From assembly GCA_039194995.1 (NCBI GenBank), contig JBCCVR010000031.1:1-44977 (forward strand): 44,977 nt of DNA. The letters are read 5' to 3'. This stretch comes from CCY15215 sp039194995 (GTDB taxonomy: Bacteria > Cyanobacteriota > Cyanobacteriia > Cyanobacteriales > Spirulinaceae). The notes under the pieces were generated by a model. The model had not been told where the DNA came from. It did not search any database and saw only the letters and a list, made by a program, of their open reading frames with translations. Made by a program: the position numbers and the translations under genes. Shown here in pieces: positions 43,315 to 44,977 of this stretch (positions are counted from its first letter, which is position 1; each line of letters starts with the position of its first letter).

Positions 43315-44781
43315 TCAAAGCATTTTCTCTAACTCATTCAAATCTGCCCGAATTTCATCCTCGATCGCCTTCAACTTCCCCAAAATCACCTCGGGCGGAT
43401 CGTATTCCACCTCCTCATATTCAATCTCCTTGTAGCGATTAATCGAGAGATCGTAACCATTTCCCGCAATCTCTTCCTTGGGAACAAAAAACGCCTTTGC
43501 CTTGCGATCCGCGTCTTTCTTTGGGTCTCTTTCCTGCCACCGTTGCAAAATATCCGGGATATCATTTTCCTCCACGGGTTGCCGCTTGTCATCCAACGAT
43601 AGCCCATCCGCCTGCATATCGTAGAACCAAACCGAATCCGTTCCCCCCGCCCCCGTCTTCGTGAATAGGAGAATCGCCGTAGACACCCCCGCATAGGGCT
43701 TAAACACCCCCGAAGGCATCGAAATCACCCCATCTAACTTATGATCCTCCACCAAAATCTGCCGTAACGTCTTGTGTGCCTTCGACGACCCAAACAGCAC
43801 CCCATCCGGCACGATCGCCCCACACCGTCCCCCCTTCTTCAACAACCGCAAAAACAGCGCCCCAAACAATAACTCTGTCTTCTTCGTATTGATGACTTTC
43901 TTCAGATTCGTGGCAATATTCTCCTTATCCAAGGATCCCTTAAACGGTGGATTCGCCAAAACCAATGTAAACACCTCCTCCACCTCCGCCCGATCCTCCG
44001 ACAGAGAATCCCGCGCCTCGATCTTCGGATCCTCAATCCCGTGTAACATCATGTTCATGCTACCGATCCGTAACATCGTCGGGTCAAAATCAAAGCCGTG
44101 GAACATCCCCGAATTAAAATGCTCTCGATTTCCAGGCGCATTTAAGACCAGATTCCCCGCATCGTCTTCCTTATTCCGCAGATATTCCGACACCGCCACC
44201 AAAAAGCCCCCCGTCCCGCAAGCCGGATCGCAAACAATTTCTCGCGCATTGGGTGCCATCAACTCCACCATCATTTTAATGACGTGTCGGGGGGTGCGAA
44301 ACTGCCCATTCGTCCCCGCCGTCGTCAGCTTCGAGAGCATATATTCATAAAGATCCCCTTTCGTATCCCGATCCTCCATGGGAATCTCATCGATCTGCTG
44401 CACAACATTGGACAATAGAGACGCATTGGCAATCAAAAACGTCGCATCCTTCATGTGGACGGCATACGCGCCTCCTTCCTTCCCCATCCCTTTGATAAAC
44501 GGAAACGCCTCATCCCGCACGATCGCCAGCATATCCGCCGCATTCTGGTTCTTAAACTTCGACCACCGACAATTTTGCTGTTCCGGGGAAAAAATTGGGT
44601 TTTTAACCGCGCCTCCCAATCGTTTCGCCTTGCGTTCCTTCAGCAGTTCCAGATCGTCCAGCCGCTTGATAAACAGCAAATAGGAAATCTGTTCGATGAC
44701 CGAAAGCGGATTGCTAATGCCATTACTCCAGAACGTCGTCCAGAGTTTATCAACTTTCGATCTGAGTTCCCCAGTAATCAT
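43315..44781 (-). CDS. hsdM: type I restriction-modification methyltransferase subunit
   Basis: 488 residues. HsdM N-terminal helical domain (about 10-135) followed by an N6-adenine methyltransferase domain. AdoMet motif I is DPACGTGGFLVAVSEYL (about residue 200) and the catalytic NPPF motif is LANPPFKGSLDK (about 280). Both are intact, so DNA methylation with HsdS should work. It ends in a helical tail (KLKAIEDEIRADLNELEKML) whose sequence is echoed by the mini-ORF just before hsdS. AAGGA lies about ten bases before the ATG. First gene of the locus, transcribed toward hsdS and hsdR. Confidence 0.95.
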   Translation of the reverse strand: MITGELRSKVDKLWTTFWSNGISNPLSVIEQISYLLFIKRLDDLELLKERKAKRLGGAVKNPIFSPEQQNCRWSKFKNQNAADMLAIVRDEAFPFIKGMGKEGGAYAVHMKDATFLIANASLLSNVVQQIDEIPMEDRDTKGDLYEYMLSKLTTAGTNGQFRTPRHVIKMMVELMAPNAREIVCDPACGTGGFLVAVSEYLRNKEDDAGNLVLNAPGNREHFNSGMFHGFDFDPTMLRIGSMNMMLHGIEDPKIEARDSLSEDRAEVEEVFTLVLANPPFKGSLDKENIATNLKKVINTKKTELLFGALFLRLLKKGGRCGAIVPDGVLFGSSKAHKTLRQILVEDHKLDGVISMPSGVFKPYAGVSTAILLFTKTGAGGTDSVWFYDMQADGLSLDDKRQPVEENDIPDILQRWQERDPKKDADRKAKAFFVPKEEIAGNGYDLSINRYKEIEYEEVEYDPPEVILGKLKAIEDEIRADLNELEKML

Positions 44782-44977
44782 CCAATGCGCGTCCTTAAAT
44801 TGCTATATTATACGATCCCCCCCAGCCCCCCTTATTAAGGCTACCCATTAGGCAAAAGTCGCTAAAAGGTAGACACAGAGAGGGAAAGGGGGTATGATAG
44901 CTAGGATAAAACTTAGGAAACCGAAATGAGAGATTGGACAGCCTAAGAAGTAAACGTAAAATGCTTCAAAGACATCA
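44782..44977. other. right edge, non-coding as far as seen
   Basis: Includes at 44811-44840 another G/C-run element (CCCCCCC...CCCCCCTTATTAAGG) of the type found in the hsdS-DUF559 spacer, probably near the hsdM promoter. A short ATG frame at 44926 stops after six codons. The sequence ends before anything can be identified. Confidence 0.4.

Noticed and set aside
1..44977. tRNA or rRNA genes
   Set aside because: I looked for T-loop signatures (GGTTCRANNCC) with matching acceptor stems and for rRNA landmarks and saw none; a tRNAscan run would settle it.
44926..44977. Start of an insertion-sequence transposase at the right edge
   Set aside because: The ATG frame stops after six codons and the sequence ends before any transposase motif; no terminal inverted repeat could be matched.

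Overview
The window is chromosomal DNA from a filamentous-type cyanobacterium. The HIP1 octamer GCGATCGC is scattered densely through genes and spacers. Several families are typical of cyanobacteria: an IctB-like membrane protein, a PEP-CTERM protein, DUF4351-type Rpn proteins, a stand-alone DUF4346-like protein and heptanucleotide short tandem repeats. The genus cannot be fixed from this sequence alone.

Positions 1-20,700 hold mostly housekeeping and conserved genes: a MATE exporter (-), leuC (+), two overlapping membrane-bound class III adenylate cyclases (-), a secreted TPM-domain protein with cysteine pairs and a Ser/Gly tail (+), an Rpn/DUF4351 nuclease-like protein (-), a MurG-like glycosyltransferase (-), a DUF4177-like protein (-), biosynthetic arginine decarboxylase speA (-), a cyanobacterial run of three membrane or unknown proteins with an IctB homologue (+), a DUF4346-like protein, a VWA protein (+), an NrtR-type Nudix regulator (-), a PEP-CTERM protein (+) and enolase (-).

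Positions 20,700-29,300 are more accessory: a ParD/ParE-type toxin-antitoxin pair with a piece of another antitoxin gene behind it, several unknown proteins, an XRE regulator preceded by twin palindromes, a proline-rich anchored protein, and an ammonium transporter fused to a PAS-histidine kinase.

Positions 29,400-37,000 hold the most unusual content. One apparent operon encodes a mini peptidoglycan-binding protein, two tandem paralogous membrane proteins (three ~100-residue modules each ending in Trp-Trp-Trp, then membrane segments and TPR-like helices) and a BON-like protein. Downstream lies a translationally coupled pair of AlkB-like HxD...H...R oxygenases that are paralogues of each other. 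I know of no described system with either arrangement.

Positions 37,100-44,800 are a type I restriction-modification locus (hsdM, hsdS, hsdR) that has been remodelled. A PIN toxin-antitoxin pair sits between hsdM and hsdS. A 30-codon mini-ORF resembling the HsdM C-terminus leads into hsdS. A DUF559 endonuclease gene and a 34-bp tandem-repeat array separate hsdS from hsdR. HsdR appears to lack helicase motif VI through an in-frame deletion, so restriction may be off while methylation persists. Both window edges are non-coding as far as I can read.
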